DNA from: Euprymna scolopes
Lineage: Eukaryota; Mollusca; Cephalopoda; Sepiida; Sepiolidae
Length of the DNA: 64,000 nucleotides
Reading direction: 5' to 3'
Assembly (NCBI GenBank): GCA_024364805.1
Contig: CM044523.1
Span: forward strand, 11,947,668 to 12,011,667
This document shows positions 47,270 through 62,752 of the stretch, one piece after another. The first letter of the stretch is position 1. Every line of letters begins with the position of its first letter. The translations under genes and the position numbers were made by a program. The notes under the pieces are model-generated. The model was given only the letters and a program-made list of their open reading frames with translations. It did no database searches and had not been told where the DNA came from.

Positions 47270-50068
47270 TTCTCGTAGATGCGGATAAAATAGATATTTT
47301 ATTGTAATATATGATAGTGTGTTTTAATATTTCATTGTTTACATGAAGATGTAGTAAGAAGATAAAAAATAATATGCAAATCAGACTCAAACAAACGTAC
47401 ATCACAATCTTCTTCAGTAAATATTATTTGACTTTCTTGAGAAAATGAAACAGTTTTCTCTTTAGAAAACTTATGTTTCCACCTGTAAAACAGATGTTTC
47501 GGGGTAAAAGTAAAAATGCATTGACGAATATATCCGTTTTATCTACTACGAGATACGACTTATGGACGTGCAATCAAATACAACTGTGGTTAATAAATAG
47601 ACTAAAGCAAAAACAGAGAGCATATGCATATACAACCTCTTTATATAAAATAATCTCCCAAAATGTTATGAGTAGTTATTGTATGAGCTCATCTGTATTG
47701 CATTTGGAAAGTAACACAGCTAGATATACGATCTATATTAAAGTGTATTTATTTTTTGTTTTAGGTTAAAAACTAAATATAGGTAAAATAAACACATCGA
47801 TGTTGATAGCACAATGTTTAATGCTTAAATACAATGTATCATTTTCTTAAGTATTTTATAAGCATGTGGTGTTTCATCGACGTAAATGAGCGTGTTGCAG
47901 ATTGTTGTATATTGTCTCTGGTTTTCTGACTGGAATTAATTTAATCTTTATGTATTTACACGTGTTCTAAACTAAATTAATACATAAAACCCCCATCTTA
48001 GGCTGTTTTCATAAATGGTCTCAGTTGATAGTGATATTAATGGAAAATATTGATAAAACTACTTCCCTTGTTAAATTGCACATCCTTTCTGTATGCGTTA
48101 AAATAATGATATCGACTTCGTTAAGAAGCTTACCCGGGGAGGGATGTAACACGCTCGTTAGATGTTAGAAGAGAAAGTGTTATAACGGCGTTGTGATTAT
48201 TTAATAAAAAAATAAACTCAGATATGCGTTTCCATTGTCCTTTTCCTTTTTTTAATATATAATGTAGACTATGATTCTGTATTGATAGAAGTAACTCTGT
48301 GTAATGAAACTTGATCGGAAAAATATTTATTGTGCCGGCAAACTATAGATAACTGTTAGAATAATGCTACTGGAAAATCCATAATCAACGACGAATGTAC
48401 TCTAGCTAGAAACATAGACAGATAACTGTACAGTAATTTCTCTTCCCCATCTTTTTAGTTCTTCAACTACTACTACTGCTACTACTACTACTACCCCTTC
48501 TACTACTAATTACATGCAGCATAGAAATCACAATGCACTGGCAAGCAGGTTTTATGTGGCGAAGATCCGAAAAGTCATTTGAGAAATTTATATATGCACA
48601 AAAATTTATATATAAAAACTACTGCTCTACATACATAGAAACAAACAGATAGAATACTGGAACACTCCTTTTATAGATGATGATTAGTAAATATATGAAA
48701 TACTAAACAAAAATAAATCTGATTCCCGTTTTATACTTTATTAATACTTGATTAAGTCGACAATTTAATGCAAGTAATAGTGATCTCTCTTAAACGATTA
48801 GAAATATAGTCGCCGTTTAAAAAAAGAGATAATTTTAAAAAGTCTGATAAGTTTATCTGGAAATACTTTGAATAATTAATTCCGTAATCCATTGTGTACG
48901 AATTAAATATTATATATTGCAAATTACATTTGCCAAAAGGCAATCGTTTTTTTTAGTAATACATTTTAAAATTATATAACTATATATTATATAATTATAA
49001 AACTAATATCTTTCCAAAGGAGTCGGGTTATAGAATTTTAAATTTAAGCGAAAATGTGGGAGAGAAACACAGGTAAACTCTCTTGACAAGGCGAGATAAC
49101 GCCCATGCTAACTTGTATTTAATTATACTACAAAGCTGATCATGAAGTGCATATCGTTACTACATCTTCGCTAATGCACCAAACATTAGTTCCGCAGAAA
49201 ATATTCTCTTACTTTATAGAGCTCACATTGTCTTACAAGTTATAAAGTCTCCTTTCATCGCTGTAAATTTACATCCTCGTAATTAGTTTACGCCCGCGTT
49301 TAACCTCAGAAAAACTATTTGCAAATAGTCCTGACGGAAAAATATTTTTTAAGACACAAGGTGCTAGAAAACTCCTGCTTTGGTATATTCTTTCTTTATA
49401 GCACATGCTTTAGAATTGTGCCTTCGCTTCAAGTGTTTCCCAGCTATATGAACATTTTGAAATTTAAATAAATATTAAGAAAGGCATTTTGCTTTTGAAC
49501 TTCCCAACCCTCTATGAACATCGCCTCTAATTAGCGTTGACAGTAATATATTAATTGCTAGAACACAGTCTTTTCCATGAAGAAAAATAAATACTAAATT
49601 CGTTGAGAATTGTGACATTTTGAAGGGTCTCAGATAAAATGTTATGACTGCTAAGGACTTACAGTTTAAAACTTTTTACAATAAGAGGTAAACACATTTG
49701 CTAATGTTCTCCGATGTTTTTTCAACAATTTCAATTTTGTTAAATTGTTTTAACCGAATTTATCTAATCTGTTAAGGCTTGTATGAGATGTAAGCAAAAT
49801 AAACCTTATTTGAATAATATAAATACAGTTGGAGTGTATTCCTTTGTTCAGTATAGTCTTTACTTTGAATATTTTCGTGGCTTTTTCGTCTATATGCCAC
49901 AATATATTCTATTTATAATATGAGGTTATGATGTTGATAACAGATTTATCACCGCTAGTTAATACATTTGCTTACAGTTTGTTTTGATATTTGACTCGAT
50001 CTGAAGTGTTTTTGTTTTGTGCAGAAATAATAATCAGGTACAGTTTTTTCATGGTATGCAAAATATTG

Positions 50069-50070
<2 letters not shown>
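47270..50070. other. no gene recognised
   Basis: AT-rich. A (CTA)n run lies at 48465-48507. Frames of up to 98 codons have no recognisable motif. Confidence 0.4.

Positions 50071-50073
<3 letters not shown>

Positions 50074-50134
<61 letters not shown>
50074..50134. repeat. (TA)n microsatellite
   Basis: About 60 bp of TA repeats immediately before a palindrome. Confidence 0.95.
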
Positions 50135-50136
<2 letters not shown>

Positions 50137-50192
50137 CACAAATATAAAAAGGAATATATATATATATATATATTCCTTTTTATATTTGTGTT
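50135..50192. repeat. perfect 58-bp palindrome
   Basis: AACACAAATATAAAAAGGAA, then a TA core, then the exact reverse complement TTCCTTTTTATATTTGTGTT. Arms are 29 bp with no mismatch or spacer. It could extrude as a cruciform or fold as an RNA hairpin. Confidence 0.95.
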
Positions 50193-51995
50193 TTTTGGAG
50201 GCATTTTATTTTGTTTTACTCCTTTTATCATTGTATGTTACGTATAATTCGATTCTCTTCTTTATAGTGCTTATATATGATTGTCTCCCTAGAAAAACAC
50301 ATCATTTCATTTCCGTTTGATAGAAACCCGTTTTCTTTTTGTTGCATATAATGTGATAGTTGGCCAGTTCTATGCAAATACTAAGAGCAAGAAGAGCTTT
50401 CTATAACGTTTTAAAGTGACACAATGTTAGAGACGCGCGGTGAGAGATGCGCTGCTCTACAACTCATGCTCTCTACCGATCTAAGTTTTAACAAGCGGAT
50501 AATTGCAATCACCCTTAAAATGCAAATGCGGACGGTAAACGCTTGAGTGCACAGCTCAACTAGGTTACCGGATAGGCCTATGGTCGTTGGTTTGGTTTCA
50601 AACGGTGAAAAATTACAGGGAAATCGGTAACTTACGTAAAAAGAGGAAAATAGAGAGTTGTTACAGTGCCATGAAAAACACAATAAAATGCAATACAAAC
50701 GACATATTAGACTTTCAGAAAAAATACAAAATAACAGAGGAAGCATTATATATACGAATACAATATTTATAGGAAAGCAATCTTTTGTTGTTATTCGTTT
50801 TCTCAGCATTGCGAGTTTATTAAATTTCGTCCAGGTATTTAAATTTACTATGAAAAAGTATAACCCCGAATTGAGTTGCATTTTTATTTTTTATTATACA
50901 TTTTTATAGTCACATATTTTTGTTAATCTTTTTTTAAATTGGAATCTCCGCCAAAGACACTTGGATGTTGTATTTTATTTTATTTTTGCAATGTATATCT
51001 TTGTGTCCTATGTTTTTAGATATTACACATAAATATGGGCAATGCAAATTACCACATCTATTACATGGTGACCGGATTTTTCTTTCTTCGAATTTTGTCT
51101 TAGCTATGTGTTAATATTTGTGTCGTTTTTCCTTAACTTGTGTTTTATTTTTTGCGTGTTGTTTTAAATTGTCTTACTACTTTTTTATCTGCGCGACTCA
51201 AGCTCCAATATCAATCGATTTTTTATTATAATTCTAGAAGTCTTCTGTTAACTTTCATTCGTGTTTACGGGTGTAACAAGCTGTCGTGACATTACAAAGC
51301 TAAGAGAAGAGACATGAGAGAATGTTCTTACTTTCCATGAGATTGCAATTATGCTATTATATCCACGCGTTTATTAAGTTTTCGCCAGTCTCTATTTTCT
51401 CATTTCGTCAGTGTTTTCTGCTTGCTTTAATTAATGTTTTCGTTCGGAGTTTTTTTAATACCAGAGATATTTTAAATAGCTCTGTGTCGTATAGATCCCA
51501 TGTCATCATTGTTATAGTCTTGCTTAGTGTAGCAAAAAAAACACACAATGCCAAAATAAAGTCAAAACGTATATTGCTAAGCCAGAGGTGGGTTGTTCAC
51601 TTAATCTTTTGGTATTAATTGAGATGGGAATAATCTATTAGTACGTAACATATGTTAGTTTCGCCATAACAATTAGATTATTTTTTTTAAGTTTCTACAT
51701 TTAAAAAATGCCCTATTGGTCTCGAAAATGTTTTAAACGTTTTTCTTTTATATATTGGATTTTATTGCAGTTTTTTAAAGAATATATATCGCTTTCTTAA
51801 AATTTGGTTTTACATATGAGAAATAAATCATACACTATCGAACGAAAAACGTGTAAGACGCATGGTAATTAAAATGTGATTGTGTTCCTAAGTGAAAAAA
51901 ACATGTTAAGCGTTCAGAAAATCAACGAAAACAATACAAATATAAGTAAAACAATTTTCTGATAACTCAATACTAATTTTTCTCTTTCAGATAGA
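50193..51995. other. no gene recognised; weak tRNA-like patch
   Basis: Around 50550-50605 (plus) CAGCTCAACTAGG and GGTTTCAAAC resemble RNA polymerase III A and B boxes and may mark an old SINE. 50400-50600 is less AT-rich. The rest has no motif. Confidence 0.3.
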
Positions 51996-51998
51996 AAC

Positions 51999-52525
<527 letters not shown>

Positions 52526-52954
52526 TACATATAGATAGATAGATAGACTAATACATCAAACAAAATATGTACGTATACATAAATATATGTGGAAACAATT
52601 TTTTTTTACTGTAAGTTTTTACGCAAATATGATGCAAGTATAAATCATGCAGAATATATTCATTATTATAATTACACGTAATAGTTAACTCTAAATGATC
52701 ATCCCATAAGAAATCCGAAAAAAAAATAATAGGGGATTAATTAAAATGAATGTATAAAAACATGCAAATTAGCTAGATCTTTTGCTAGTGAATGCATTTC
52801 CACAACCCACATATAAAAAAAATTGTATTTCCTTGTTAAATAAATAGAAAACAGAGATTTTAATATGAATATCAATGCACACAAAAGAAAAACGAATTCA
52901 TAGGGATATATAATATCATATAAGCCCGGCATTGCCCGGGCGTTTAGAGGTGTA

Positions 52955-54239
52955 GGAGGGCGTGCAATAAGTAATACCCCTGACCCACTTCCTATTGCAG
53001 TAGAGCAACAAAACTTGGCACAATTATTAGTCTATCTCTACATAAGAACCATCCGTAATTATGCATTTCTCCCATCGTTTGATGCAGCTTTGGAAACCGT
53101 TTTTGTATAACACCCCAGGTTGGTCCTCCAACCACGGCGTGACTTCAGAAATCAAGGCTGCATCATCTGGGAAACGCTTTACTTTGAAAATTAACTTCAT
53201 AACTAGGAAGAGATGAAAGTCAGAGAGTGCAAGGTCAGGGGAGTAGAGAGGATGGGGCACGATTTCATAACCACACGCCCGTGCTTCTGATCTGGTGACA
53301 TGCGAGTTGTGGACCAGAGCGTTGTCCTGGAGGAGAAGGGTACCTTTGCTGATCTTGTCAAGCCTCTTGGTTTTGATAACTTCCTTTGATTTCCTAAAAG
53401 TGAAGCATGATAGGCTCCTGTAATTGTGGTATTCGTTGCCAGGAAATCTGTCATCACAACTCCGTCCTGGTCCCAGAAGACTCTGAGCATGACCTTACCA
53501 GCGGAGGTCTGCACCCTTGCTTTCTTTGGAGATGGTGCGCCCAAGTGCTTCTACTGCATTGACTGGGATTTGGTCTTTGGATCATAGTGCTGGACCCAGG
53601 TTTCATCCTGTGTAATAAGTCTTTTGAAAAGTGTGACTCATCTTGGCACATCTCCAATTCATCCTCGAGCACTCGAGGCGTTCTCGCTTCTGGAATGGGG
53701 TGACCAACCTCGGAATCCATATGTCACACAATTTATGTAGATGCAAATGGCCATGAATGATAGTTTCAACAGACCCTCTCCTAATCTTTAAATCTTAGGC
53801 TATTTGGCGAATAGTAATGCGCCGATCTTTCAAAATGTCAGCCTCAACTTGACGGACAGATGCCTCATCAAGGGCACTTGGGACGACCATGTCTGGGGGC
53901 TGTTTCCACAAACTTCTGGCCATGTTTAAATTCACGATGCCAGCGTTTTACAAGGTCATATGATGGGGCATTATCACCTTAAGTTTCTTTCATTTTATCA
54001 AAAGTCTCCTGTGGTGTGCATCCTTTCAAATACAAAAAGCGAATCACTGCTCGACATTCAACATGCTCCATTTCACACCTGACTCAGTTCAAACACCTGT
54101 AAAACAAACACACCCAATTAGTTCAGAGCAGTAATTTGCCACATAACCCGGAGAGATATAAATCATTATACATGCAAAATTTCAGTTGGATCAGAAAACT
54201 GAAAAGGGCTAAGGGGCATTACTTATTGCACGTCCCTCG
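52955..54239 (-). mobile_element. mariner transposon with terminal inverted repeats
   Basis: Terminal repeats are about 27 bp: GAGGGCGTGCAATAAGTAAT at the low end and the complement of ATTACTTATTGCACGTCCCTC at the high end, with a few differences. TA lies directly outside both (52953-52954, 54240-54241), the target duplication of the Tc1/mariner superfamily. Total size, about 1.285 kb, is normal for mariner. It is inserted in a Helitron-like unit. Confidence 0.93.
53027..54072 (-). pseudogene. mariner transposase, DD34D, several breaks
   Basis: Read on the minus strand from Met at 54072 the order is MEHVECRAVIRFLYLKGCTP, the first helix-turn-helix with VKRWHREFKHGQKF and APRHGRPKCP, DRRITIRQIA, then the catalytic domain: ITQDETWVQHYDP (first Asp), APSPKKARVQTSAGKVMLRVFWDQDG, LLQDNALVHNSHV (second Asp), PHPLYSPDLALSDFHLF (third Asp, 34 residues after the second) and RWEKCIITDGSYVEID at the end. 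All three catalytic Asp codons survive. There is an in-frame stop shortly after KMKET (near 53980), stops near 53890, and frame changes around 53650 and 53260. Length is normal for the family (about 340 codons). It is a recent but dead copy that internal-deletion products might resemble. Confidence 0.9.
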
Positions 54240-54630
54240 TATGCTAAGCAAAAAATATATATTTTTTAACTTTCACCCCGATTATGACCCCTTAAAATGT
54301 ATTGTTTTGGGCTCAAATCAAGTTATTAAGTTAGATCCATGCCCAAAAAACCTATATCTAAAATGTCAAGCGTGTAGACAAAAACAATCGTCGGAGGGGT
54401 TTGATATAGTTCTCAAATTGTTGCACTTTCGCCTCTTAACAACTGCATTTCTAGCCGGTAACCGATCACATCGATTTTCCCAAATCTCAGTACCATGTAT
54501 ATTAAATTTCGAGTATGTAGACTTAAAATTGACAGAATTATTGCGTAGAAAAATGTACACAGACAGACAGAACAAGAAACACAGACAGACACACAGACGC
54601 ACAGACACGTCCAGTTTTATAGATATAAGA

Positions 54631-55003
54631 GCATGGGTGCCCGGCATTACCTGGGTGTTTGGAGGTGTATGCTTAGAAAAAAACGTCATTTTTGTTAACT
54701 TTGACCCCAATTATGGGCCCTTATAATTTACTGTTTCAGCTCCAATACAGTTATAATGTTAGACCCATACCCAATGAACCTATATCTAAAATTTCAAGTG
54801 TTCAAAATTGTTGGAGGAGTGTAGTCGAGTTCTCAAAGGTCAAATCGTTGATCACATCGATTTTCCCAAATCTCAGCATCCTGTATGTCAAATTTAGAGT
54901 CTGTAGATTTAACATTGCCAGAGTTATTGCGTAGGGTAATGTACAGAGACAGACACACAGATACACAGCTTCATATACAGACAGACAAACACTTTCACTT
55001 ATA
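54631..55003 (-). mobile_element. Helitron-like unit 3 of the array (short form)
   Basis: Minus strand: start TATATAAGTGAAAGTG, end CACCCAGGTAATGCCGGGCA then CCCATGC. It follows unit 2 head-to-tail, with only a few bases between the 5' end of unit 2 (ATAGATATAAGA) and its own 3' end. Confidence 0.7.
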
Positions 55004-55064
55004 TATATATATATGTGTGTGTGTGTCTGTGTGTGTGAGTGGGTGTGTTTGTATGCGTGAGTTC

Positions 55065-55102
<38 letters not shown>

Positions 55103-55110
55103 ATATATAT
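55004..55110. repeat. (TA)n/(GT)n junction between opposed Helitron-like units
   Basis: TA and GT runs separate the 5' ends of a minus-strand unit and a plus-strand unit, the switch point of the array. Confidence 0.85.
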
Positions 55111-55528
55111 ATATAAGTGAAGGTTTATGTTTATCTGTCTCTCTGTGTATGTGTCTGTCTGTGTGTATGTATGTGTACATTTCCCTACGCGACAACTCTG
55201 TCAATTTTAAGTCTACTGACTCGAGATTTGATGTACAGGGTACTGAGCTTTGGGAAAATCGATGTGATTTGTTTTCGGCCAGAAATTTAGCGATTAATGG
55301 GTCAAAGTTGAGAACTCTACCAAACTTCTATGAAAATGTGACGTCTAAACACTTGAAATTTTAGGTATAGGTTACTTGGACATAGACCTTACTTAATAAA
55401 TGTATTTGAGTCCCAAACAATAAATTTTACGGGGTTATAATAGGAGTCAAAGTTAAAAAAAAAAAATACTGCTTTTTTTTCCTCAACATACACCTCTAAA
55501 TACCCAGCAACGCCGGGCACTCATGTTT
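55111..55528 (+). mobile_element. Helitron-like unit 4 of the array (short form)
   Basis: Plus strand: start ATATAAGTGAAGGTTTATG, body with CATTTCCCTACGCGACAACT and AACACTTGAAATTTTAGG, end CCCAGCAACGCCGGGCAC then TCATG. The 3' base tetranucleotide is altered. Confidence 0.7.
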
Positions 55529-55531
55529 GTA

Positions 55532-56404
55532 TATCTATAAAAGTGAACGTGTATGTGTGTGGGTATGTGTGTGTGTACATTTCACAAGAGAATAACTTCT
55601 TCAATTTTAAGTATACAGACTCGAAATTTGATATACACTGTTCTGAAATTTGGGAAAATATGTGTAATTCGTTTTCGGCCAGAAGTAGCTATAAAGGCTC
55701 ACACTTCAACGAGTTTACCTTTGAGAACTCTACCAAACTCCTCTGAGAATTTTGGGTCTACGCATTTGAAATTTTAGGTATGTGTTCCTTGGACATGGAT
55801 CTAACTAAATAACTTGAGTTTATGCCAAACAATAAATGTTAAGTGGTCATAATAGGGGTCAAATAAAAAAATGACCTCTGCGGTTTCACCCAAATTAAAC
55901 AAATACTTTCTGGTCTAACATTTGAAATGTTACAAAAGGGTACTCAGAGATAGGGCAAGCTTTTTAATCGGTTTGCGTCGAAATTTATTAGTTATCAATA
56001 TATAAATGTATGTATGTATGTATTTTTGCATGTGTGCTAAACCTTTCGACACACATATTTACAAGATCAGTATCGTTTTGGTGTTCGACCTTTAAGACCA
56101 CAAATATCGAAAAATTGGCTAAAAACAGTAATATGTTCACCTTCAACTGGCCACTTTTCTACATGGGGGTCGCTTTTTTCGCCGATATTTTTTAAAGTCA
56201 TCCCCTCCTTTTTATTGTCTAGCCTAAATTAAAACCTACGTCACTTCCGGTTTGGCGCTGGTCGTAAGAACAAAGAGGTATTGTTCCCCCCCCCGTTATT
56301 TTCGTCCTTCGCGGTACGGGTTGAAGCCTGCCTTTCTACTACCAGATATTTTTTGATCAACACATACATCCAAACACCCGGGTAACGCCGGGCTTACATG
56401 CTAA
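55532..56404 (+). mobile_element. Helitron-like unit 5 of the array (long form)
   Basis: Start TATCTATAAAAGTGAACGTG, end CACCCGGGTAACGCCGGGCT, TACATG and CTAA, a correct CTRR terminus at 56401-56404. About 450 bp (55880-56340) are absent from short forms but shared with the element at 18.7 kb, including GGCTAAAAACAGTAATATG-like and GTTCACCTTCAACTGG segments. Confidence 0.72.
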
Positions 56405-57570
<1,166 letters not shown>

Positions 57571-57939
57571 TCTATATATATATAAAAGCCAAACGTCTGT
57601 GTGTATGTATGTATGTTTGTTTGTAACACTAAAACTTTTGAAAGACGGAACCAAACTTGACAAATTTGGTATCATATCGAAGCCCCATCACCCGGATGAC
57701 AAATATCGAAATTTCACGTCAAACGGACCACTAGAAGTTGCTCAACTGATCAGTTATCTTCGAGGGGGGCCCCCAAAAACCTGTCATTATCTATATATAT
57801 AAAAGACAAATGTTTGTTTGTAACGCTAAAACTTGAGATGAAAGATTCCTCTCCCCTAAGAATAAAACATATGTTCAATATCTGCTTTTGTTTTTTCATT
57901 GTTTATACGGTCCCGAGCAACGCCGGGTAGCCCTGCTAG
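57571..57939 (+). mobile_element. Helitron-like element of a second family, nested starts
   Basis: Starts TCTATATATATAAAAGCC with a GT-rich stretch and ends GGTCCCGAGCAACGCCGGGT, AGCCCTG and CTAG (57936-57939) followed by T. This is the usual 5' TC / 3' hairpin-CTRR layout of Helitrons inserted between A and T. A second TCTATATATATAAAAG start occurs at 57790, so one copy lies in or beside another, or the 5' end was duplicated. The body differs from the 52-56 kb family. It has no transposase frame, so it is non-autonomous. Confidence 0.8.
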
Positions 57940-58184
57940 TATGGATTAAAAGGTAAAAAAAAAACATTTGTAATAAAAATGATCAAATCTGATTAAAAGC
58001 ATTAACAGGTAAAACTGAAAGTATATGAATTTGATTTTACTTATTTGTTTTCACCTCTCTTCTTTACTTCTGTATATTCTTTATATATCTTCCTATTCCT
58101 CCTCTCGCCCTCGCTCTATGTTAATGCTCATATACTTTATATCTCGGCCATTAAGAACTGTTTAATTTAACAAAACCTCGTAAA
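57940..58184. other. no gene recognised
   Basis: Short AT-rich spacer before a LINE fragment. Confidence 0.4.
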
Positions 58185-58620
58185 AGTTGCTTTCATGGCG
58201 AGTGCTCGACTGAGCTCCGATCTATGGTTCGCTCTCTCAAAACAATTACAAGAAACACACGTCTAGCTGAAAACACTATCAATAATTACCTCCACCTTTT
58301 ATCTGTGCCTTAACTTAAACGTAGATTTCATGAGCAAGTCTGTTTTTATGACTGCACCTTGTTGAACTGTCTTCCGTTTTCCTCCTTTCCAGCTGACTAC
58401 AATATTGTTGTTTTCAAGTCTAACGTAAACAAGTTTTTTAACCTTTACATTAAGTCAACAAATTTACCGAATTGTCATTACTAAGATTACTATATTGTCC
58501 AATTGACTACTGTACACTTTTTAACCCTTATCTACGACGGGCCCTTGAGCCTTGATAAATGGTGATGTATATGTACATAAATGTTAACTTATATTATAAT
58601 AAAAACACGTATTATATTTC
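58185..58620 (+). mobile_element. jockey/CR1-type LINE 3' end, second subfamily
   Basis: The translation shows the last part of the reverse transcriptase protein (GECSTELRSMVRS, NYLHLLSVP, VFKSNVNKFFNLYIKS), then a 3' UTR with GGCCCTTGAGCCTTGATAAA-type sequence and an A/T-rich tail near 58600. The protein end and UTR resemble the decayed copy at 46.2-47.1 kb. Stops are present. It is strongly 5'-truncated. Confidence 0.7.
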
Positions 58621-60112
<1,492 letters not shown>

Positions 60113-60867
60113 GTGTAATGGAAAAATCAAATAAAAAGAGAAAATGCATGTTTGTATATTGTTAGTACGACAATAACATCCAAAAGTGTAAACAAAAAAT
60201 ATACAAAAATGGAAAAAAACGGTACTCTTGTAAAATCTGACCAGGATCCTTAAGAGTGTTCATCAATCATGGCTTGGGCTCGACCACCAGTCAATGTATT
60301 AAGCTGAACGTTGCTAAAATGTTGGAATGGTTAACCGACATTTTTTGTGTGTGTGTTTTTTTCATCAAATCTCAATACTTATTTTGGTGAGGGGGTACTC
60401 TACACAGATTTGAAAAGTTGTCCAAAAACAAATAAATGTAAGCAAAGGTAAGGTAAGTTACATTTCTACATAATTGGATAATTTGTTTGTTTTTATTTAC
60501 TCTAAATGATTTAATCAGCTCAGCAAAGGACACAGTGTTTGAAAAAGAACACAGTGTTTTGAAAAAGACAAATGGTCGTAAACTCTGTTGAATATGTTAA
60601 GTTTGGGGAAATAAGTAAAGAAAAGCAACCTAAAATAACTATACATGACAATGTAAGAAGCCCCCCGATTATATGTGACTGTGACATAGGCTAACATATT
60701 TGGTGGATTTCTGACAGTATTTTGTATAGTTTATTAGTTTTAACTCATTTTCCAAAACAACCTAATCAACAGAGCCCGCTACTATTTGTATTTTTCAAAT
60801 ACACTATTAAACACTGTTTTCGAGTCGACTAAACTTTACATTAAATAAAACGGGTGTGTATTACTGA

Positions 60868-61040
60868 ACACAGATGCGAAAAAGGTGTCGAAAAATAAAT
60901 ATATAACAAATTTATCTAAGGCAAGATAAGTTATTTTTCTACCTAACTGGATGAGCCAGTTTGGTAGAAAAGTAACTCATTTTGCCTTTGATAATATTTA
61001 TTATACATTTGTTTTTGGCAACTTTTTCGAATCTATGTGT
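60868..61040. repeat. compact foldback palindrome, ~83-bp arms
   Basis: Left arm 60868-60950 and right arm 60957-61040 are reverse complements at about 80% by eye, separated by about 6 bp. Outer ends are ACACAGATGCG and its partner CGAATCTATGTGT. Confidence 0.85.
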
Positions 61041-61789
61041 ACAGTAATACAACCCCACCCTACCTCAAAAATAACACAAAAATACCCAGTTATGTAGAAA
61101 AGTAACTCATCCTGCCTTTGACGTCCACCTACAAAATTTGTTTTAAAATTACTACTTTTAAACGTTTTCGACGATGGTTAATAAGAAAATCTTATTTACA
61201 GTTTGCAGAGGAAAGTAGTTTTCGAGATATAAAGACATGTGGTATGCACTATAATTCACCGGCAGCACTGAACAAACACCCCCAAACACCACCCAAGAAC
61301 GGCTTTCAGAATAAAAAATTCCTACCCATCATTGTTATAAATTGTGGAGGTGGACCTAAATTAAATATGTACTTACAAAATTGTTAGTTTAAAGCACAAT
61401 GCTATTGTTTACAACGGGTTTTATAAAGGAAAATCATTCATATTTTCTTATATAAAAACAACTCCGAAAAAAAAGTGTACTTTCAAATTTGTTTTTTAGC
61501 GAAAAAAAATCAAAAACAAGAACAAGACATGTTTACTTATGCTTTATTTCTTAAATATAACAATTTCTGTTTTACGCTTTTAACGAACGTAAATTTTAAA
61601 ATGTCTGTTTTTTTGTTTGTTTGGTTTTCTTTTTGGTATTTGCTACATTAGGTATCCCTTCACAATTTGTTTTAAACTTACTACTCTTAAAGGTTTTCGA
61701 CGATGCTGAATAAGAAATGCATATTTACAATTTGCAGAGGCAAGTAGTTTTCGAGATATAAAGATCTGTGCTATGCACTATAATTCACT

Positions 61790-62045
61790 GGCGGTCATGG
61801 ATAAATACCCCAACATCCCATTATTAAGAACGGCTTTTGGAATGTCAACCGACAATCTCCCTATGTTAATAACAACTTTAGGAATAAACATCCTCAATAT
61901 TCCCATGTTAAGAATGGCTTGCAGAATAAACACCCATTATTCCCCATGAAAAAGGCGGATTTTGGAATATATACCCCAATCCTCCCCATGTTAAGAACGG
62001 CTTACAAAATAAACAACGCTTGCACACCCATATTAAAAATGGTGG
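61790..62045 (+). repeat. diverged tandem repeat, ~50-bp units
   Basis: About five units share a core like CCCATGTTAAGAACGGCTT followed by a variable AGAATAAACA. A partial single unit is present at 61270-61320 in the other copy of the flanking module. Confidence 0.8.
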
Positions 62046-62209
62046 AGGTGAAGCTTCAGTAAAAATGTATTTATTTATTTTAAATAAATTGTTAGTTTAA
62101 AGCAGAACGCTACCACGGTTTTAATAAAGGAAAATCATTCATATGTTCTTATGTATAAACAACTCGAGAAAAAGCGTACTTTCTAGTTTCTTAAAATAAG
62201 GTTTTTGTA

Positions 62210-62752
62210 TTACTGTACACATAGATTCGAAAAAGTTGTCAAAATCAAATATATAACAAATAAATTTTATGGAAGGACAGATAAGGTAATTTTCAACTTA
62301 ACTAAATATTTTTTTGTGATTGTATTTAATGTAAAATGTTTATTAAGCTCGAAAAACATCCCATGTTTACTGATGCGTTGGAAAATTCAAAATGGCGCCG
62401 AATTCTCTGCTAAACAGTACAAAATAAAAAAAAACTATACCACATACTGTTAAAAACCCTACCGAATATATGTCAGCGTATGTCACGGAAACATATATTG
62501 CGTTAGTTTTTTTACAGTATTTTGTATATTTTTTTTAATTTTTCACTCAGTTTCCAAAAAGTACTCAGTAAGCAGAGAGTTCGGCGCCATTTTGAAACAT
62601 CGGTAAACACTGTATGTTTGTCAAACTGCATAAACACGTTAAAATACTAAAAATATATCCAGTTGTGTAGAAAAGTAACTTATCTTTTCTTTAATAACAT
62701 TTATTTGTTATATATTTTTTCTACAACGTTTTCGAATCTATGTGTACAGTAA
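62210..62752. repeat. large foldback palindrome, ~540 bp, centred near 62481
   Basis: Outer arms TACTGTACACATAGATTCGA (62210 on) and its complement ending near 62752; inner arms around 62390 and 62590 also pair (AAAATGGCGCCGAATTCTCT against GAGAGTTCGGCGCCATTTTG). Pairing holds in blocks over most of the length. Confidence 0.82.

Larger units (their letters stand above)
52918..54625 (-). mobile_element. Helitron-like unit 2 of the array, split by a mariner
   Basis: The 3' end (CGCCCGGGCAATGCCGGGCT on the minus strand) is at 52918-52954 and the rest at 54240-54625, ending TATAAAACTGGACGTGTC. The break falls inside the conserved GTGTATGCT segment, which is intact in unit 3, and the intervening 1.28 kb is a mariner flanked by TA. 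Without the insertion the unit is about 420 bp, like its neighbours. Confidence 0.7.

Noticed and set aside
50540-50610. tRNA gene or SINE head
   Set aside because: A- and B-box-like words occur but no cloverleaf can be drawn and no SINE body or duplication is visible. Kept only as a note in the stretch description.
50930-51110. possible PLE linker (minus strand SPCNRCGNLHCPYL)
   Set aside because: Only a Cys-rich dozen residues resemble it; nothing else of a PLE is present on either side.
53454-53720. separate 88-codon gene on the minus strand
   Set aside because: It is the mariner transposase region read partly in the wrong frame.
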